From: Streptomyces caelestis
GTDB taxonomy: Bacteria; Actinomycetota; Actinomycetes; Streptomycetales; Streptomycetaceae
Reading direction: 5' to 3'
Assembly: GCF_014205255.1 (NCBI RefSeq)
Contig: NZ_JACHNE010000001.1
Location: 186,001 to 250,000 of the forward strand
Length of the DNA: 64,000 nucleotides
Part shown: positions 61,210 to 64,000 of the stretch, piece by piece
Numbering within the stretch: the stretch's first letter is position 1
How the letters are laid out: each line of letters begins with the position of its first letter
Program-made: the position numbers and the translations under genes
Notes under the pieces: generated by a model
What the model was told of the DNA's origin: nothing
What the model saw: only the letters and a program-made list of their open reading frames with translations
Database searches by the model: none

Positions 61210-62433
61210 GTGAACGACGTATTGGGGCTGGGAGACGTCCTGGCGGAGGCGGAGGATGCCTCGCCGGTGGAGTCCGTCGATGTGGTGGCGCGGAACCTGG
61301 CGAAGCGCTTCGGAGCGACCTGCGTGTCGTTCCTGTTCGTCGATCTGATCGGGGAGGAACTCGTACGGCTCACCACGGTCGACGGGGCGGAGAGCGGACG
61401 CAGAGCCACACGTATCGGCCTGCGGGCAAGTGTGCACGAGAAGGTCCTGCGGTCCCAGCGGCTCCACGTCGAGCCGGACGAGGAGGGCGGCGGCCACCGG
61501 GCCATCTCGCCGGTGACCAACCGCGGCGACTGCGTCGGTGTGCTGGAGATGACGTTGCCGCACGCCGACGAGACGGTGCTCCGTCAGATCGGCGAGGCCG
61601 CCCACGCGTTGGCGTACATCATCGTCACCGACCGGCGCTTCACCGACCTCTATCACTGCGGCCGACGCACCACACCCACCAGCCTGGCCGCCGAGATCCA
61701 GCACCAGTTGCTGCCCTCCGCCCCATGCTGTGAAGCCGAGCAGTTCGCTGTTGCCGGCGGGCTGGTGCCGGGCGACGACATCAGCGGTGACACCTACGAC
61801 TACGCGCTCGACCCCGACACGCTGCACCTGTCCATCACCGACGCCATGGGGCACGACACCGAATCCGCGCTGCTGGCCACTCTCCTGCTCGGCGCGCTGC
61901 GCGGCGCCCGGCGCGCCGGACACGACATCGCGGAGCAAGCCCGCCGAGCGCATCAGGCACTCCTCGACCACGAGCGCGGCATGGCCACGGGCCAGTTGTT
62001 GCGCATCTCGCTCGAGAGCGGCAAGGTGCAGTTGGTCAACGCCGGTCACCCGCGACCGCTGCGCCTGCGCGACGGTGCCGTGGAGGAACTGACCCTCTTC
62101 GCCAACCTGCCCTTCGGCGTCTCCTCGCCCACCGCCTACCGGGTCCAGGAGCTGGACCTGCGCCCCGATGACCGGCTGTTCATGCTCACCGACGGCATGC
62201 AGGAACGGGGCGCTGCCGAGGTGGACCTGCCCGCGCTCATCCGCGACACCCGCGCTCTCCACCCGCGCGAGGCTGTCCGACGCCTGGTCACCGCCGTCCG
62301 CGACGCCTCCGGAGGCCGCCTCGAGGACGACGCCACCGTCCTGTGCCTGGACTGGTACGGAACCCAGCCCACCGACCGCCGCACCCACGCACACACGAGT
62401 CCGCAGGGCCTGACCTCACAGGCTTGGGAATGA
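61210..62433 (+). CDS. GAF-PP2C (SpoIIE-like) serine phosphatase
   Basis: A 407-residue signalling protein. Residues about 15-155 are GAF-like ([20 protein letters not shown] ... [15 protein letters not shown]). Residues 175-390 form a SpoIIE-type phosphatase with [20 protein letters not shown] (metal Asp), [28 protein letters not shown] and LFMLTDGM. Such enzymes dephosphorylate anti-anti-sigma factors in stress responses. GTG 61210 has GGGAGG 7 bases upstream. No anti-sigma partner is adjacent. Confidence 0.92.
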   Translation: MNDVLGLGDVLAEAEDASPVESVDVVARNLAKRFGATCVSFLFVDLIGEELVRLTTVDGAESGRRATRIGLRASVHEKVLRSQRLHVEPDEEGGGHRAISPVTNRGDCVGVLEMTLPHADETVLRQIGEAAHALAYIIVTDRRFTDLYHCGRRTTPTSLAAEIQHQLLPSAPCCEAEQFAVAGGLVPGDDISGDTYDYALDPDTLHLSITDAMGHDTESALLATLLLGALRGARRAGHDIAEQARRAHQALLDHERGMATGQLLRISLESGKVQLVNAGHPRPLRLRDGAVEELTLFANLPFGVSSPTAYRVQELDLRPDDRLFMLTDGMQERGAAEVDLPALIRDTRALHPREAVRRLVTAVRDASGGRLEDDATVLCLDWYGTQPTDRRTHAHTSPQGLTSQAWE

Positions 62434-62558
62434 GGTGACCCTTCAGTGTCGCCTCACATGGCCGGCGTGAAGGTCCGTATGGCGGACAACGCTTATGGCG
62501 GCTTTCGGCGGGCACACGGAGTCGTGCCCGAAAGGGGCAACGAACGGAAGGAGTTGTC

Positions 62559-62819
62559 GTGTCGTTTCTGTGGGCCATCATCGCGGGTCTCATCATCGGC
62601 CTGCTGGCCAAGCTCGTCGTTCCCGGACGTCAGCCCATCCCCCTGTGGCTGACGGTCATCATGGGTATCCTCGGCGCCGTCGCCGGCAACGCGCTCGCCA
62701 CCGCGTTCGGCGTGCGCGACACCGGCGGTATCGACTGGATCCGCCACATCTTCCAGATCGGCATCGCGGCTGTCCTCATCGCGTTCGTCACCCCGTTGTG
62801 GGCCCGACGACGCGCCTGA
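62559..62819 (+). CDS. GlsB/YeaQ/YmgE-family small membrane protein
   Basis: An 86-residue protein with three hydrophobic segments (FLWAIIAGLIIGLLAKLVVPG, LTVIMGILGAVAGNALA, IGIAAVLIAFVTPLWA), the pattern of stress-associated transglycosylase-associated proteins. Start is GTG 62559 with AAGGAG at correct distance. Function in this family is not established. Confidence 0.9.
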   Translation: MSFLWAIIAGLIIGLLAKLVVPGRQPIPLWLTVIMGILGAVAGNALATAFGVRDTGGIDWIRHIFQIGIAAVLIAFVTPLWARRRA

Positions 62820-63094
62820 TACGGCGCCGGATGCGCCCCGGTCGAGTCCGGTCAGTGTCCGGGCCGACGAGGTGACGGGCTGTGGGGGCGCCGCAATGTC
62901 CGTGTCATCTGCGGGCGTTCGCCGGCGCCCTGCCGCCCGGGCGGGGCAAGGGCCGAACTGGGCGTGGCGGGCGGACGGCGGCGTGGCGCTGTCCGCCCTA
63001 CGCCGAGGAGAGCGGCCTGGCCGTAGTGCATGGCCCAGTTGACCGGCAGGGCCATGTGCCGGGCCGTTCGGGCAGGCCGGTCTGCGCAGAGCTG

Positions 63095-63682
63095 TCAGCC
63101 GTCGTTGCCCATCGCCTTGCGGACGGCGTCGCGGGTCCGGTCGACCAGGGCCGCCATGGGGCCGACGGCGAAGTTCTGCGCCGCGGTCTCGGCTCCCGGA
63201 TGCGGGCGGGTGGGCGCCATGGCCTCGGCAGCCCGGACGGCCGTGGCCAGCATGGCGAGCTGCTGAGCGCCGGCGTTCTCGCGGAGCCGGGGGAACTCGT
63301 ACTGCTCCTCGGAAGCCGCGTGCTGAAGCACGTCCGCGCGCAGCTCCCGCAAGGCGGGCATGAACCCGGGGTCGTCAGGGTTCATGTCGTCGAGCCGGCT
63401 GAGCTTCTCCTTCGCGGCCCGCTCCTCCTTGAGACGGTCGTCGACCACCTGCTCACCGTCCTGGAAGAGACGGCGGGCCGCGGGGTGGACCACCTCTTCC
63501 TCGGCCGTCTCGTGGACGGCCAGCATGCGGACGAGTCTGCGGAACGACTCCGCCCGGCCGTCGGCAGTGGCGTTCTCGACCTCGGCGAAGAGGTCACGGA
63601 TGTGGTTGTGCTGTTGCCTCAGCAGGGCCACGACGTCGTCGTTCTCGCCTGCTTCGTCCATGTGGGGCATGGCGTCGGTCAA
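63095..63682 (-). CDS. Hemerythrin HHE-domain protein (second copy)
   Basis: A 195-residue helical protein with ligand residues in LLRQQHNHIRDLF, AVHETAEEEVVHP and LQHAASEEQYEFPRL. It shares the C-terminal MAPTRPHPGAE tail style with the copy at 60005. The best ribosome site (AGGAGG, 63689-63694) points to a TTG start at 63682; ATG 63670, 4 codons later, is possible but spaced too far. Likely an oxygen, NO or redox protein. Confidence 0.9.
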   Translation of the reverse strand: MTDAMPHMDEAGENDDVVALLRQQHNHIRDLFAEVENATADGRAESFRRLVRMLAVHETAEEEVVHPAARRLFQDGEQVVDDRLKEERAAKEKLSRLDDMNPDDPGFMPALRELRADVLQHAASEEQYEFPRLRENAGAQQLAMLATAVRAAEAMAPTRPHPGAETAAQNFAVGPMAALVDRTRDAVRKAMGNDG

Positions 63683-63886
63683 GAGGTCCTCCTGAGGTGC
63701 GGTGCCGCAGCGCGTGGGCCGGGGGCATCGGCTCGGCCGGCCTTGGTCCAGGTTGTCCCCTGGTGACGGGCGGCCGCGACCGCACGGGGCCGAACGGCGG
63801 TGGACCTCACGCATCCCGGCAGCCGCGCGGGGTACCCGATGCGGGCTCGCGAGAGGGTCTCGGCGCCGTGAAGGAGGCTTCGTGCC

Positions 63887-64000
63887 ATGACCCGGCACAC
63901 GCGGAGCCCGAAGGCCCGGGCGGACGGGGGCGGCCACGACCGGGTCGCGGAGCTGCGCCGCGTCGCGCGGGAGCGCTTCGGGTGGAGCGACCTGGGCCCC
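63887..64000 (+). CDS. Start of a protein resembling RecQ-type helicase N-terminus (partial)
   Basis: ATG 63887 with AAGGAGG 10 bases upstream opens a frame that runs off the right edge. After an Arg/Gly-rich leader it reads VAELRRVARERFGWSDLGP. That is similar to the first helix of actinobacterial RecQ helicases, which continue R/LRPGQ. Too short for a firm assignment. Confidence 0.4.
   Translation, partial: MTRHTRSPKARADGGGHDRVAELRRVARERFGWSDLGP

Noticed and set aside
60856..62394. A 512-codon minus-strand open frame
   Set aside because: Mostly antisense to the GAF-PP2C phosphatase, which has all its metal-binding motifs. Only the last 93 codons outside that gene were kept as a weak candidate.

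Overview
The window is high-GC actinobacterial DNA, most likely Streptomyces. Codon third positions are strongly G/C, GTG starts and GTGA/ATGA gene overlaps are common, and the gene content is typical of the genus: SARP, ECF sigma, type III PKS, RNase J, DinB/mycothiol-type proteins and hemerythrins. I saw no tRNA, rRNA or CRISPR array.

Left third (1-22149): the edge of a specialised-metabolite cluster of the antimycin type. An NRPS with an N-terminal condensation domain runs off the left edge. Next come a decayed O-methyltransferase, an intact LuxR-type response regulator beside a dead histidine kinase, a SARP activator, and a minus-strand operon for branched/alkyl-malonyl extender supply (CCR, KAS III, 3-hydroxyacyl-CoA dehydrogenase, type II thioesterase). 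A frameshifted FAD halogenase-like gene and an ECF sigma factor follow. The block ends with a full starter-unit pathway: tryptophan 2,3-dioxygenase, a formamidase/formyltransferase-like alpha/beta hydrolase, kynureninase, a five-subunit PaaABCDE-like oxygenase, a free carrier protein and an aryl-AMP ligase. In antimycin biosynthesis this set turns tryptophan into 3-formamidosalicylate on a carrier protein.

Middle (22383-38761): a chromosomal-looking block with an epimerase, a two-component system, a glycosyltransferase/DUF2064/methyltransferase operon, and a molybdopterin oxidoreductase with a membrane partner. It is followed by a two-gene locus coding for a small helical protein and a NACHT ATPase. 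Both carry the same short Gly/Asn-rich motif, one at its C-terminus and the other at its N-terminus. That is the layout reported for bacterial NLR-associated amyloid signalling, and it is the best candidate here for an unusual system. RNase J, a CPBP protease, a DinB protein and several fragments follow.

Degenerate island (about 38762-45610): remnants of a metalloprotease, an aldehyde dehydrogenase, a polyamine-type ABC transporter with inverted pieces and an alpha/beta hydrolase. Two intact-looking insertion sequences, IS5-like and IS630-like, sit back to back and share target bases.

Right third (45614-64000): a secreted phytase, an AraC regulator, a secreted Cys-rich protein next to a trypsin-like protease, a gluconate shunt pair, a sirtuin and a membrane spermidine-synthase-like protein. 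A four-gene type III PKS cluster (UbiA prenyltransferase, PKS, ICMT-like methyltransferase, FAD enzyme) resembles alkylresorcinol/alkylquinone (srs/agq) loci. The end holds stress genes: two hemerythrins, a GAF-PP2C phosphatase, a small membrane protein, and the start of a possible RecQ helicase at the edge.
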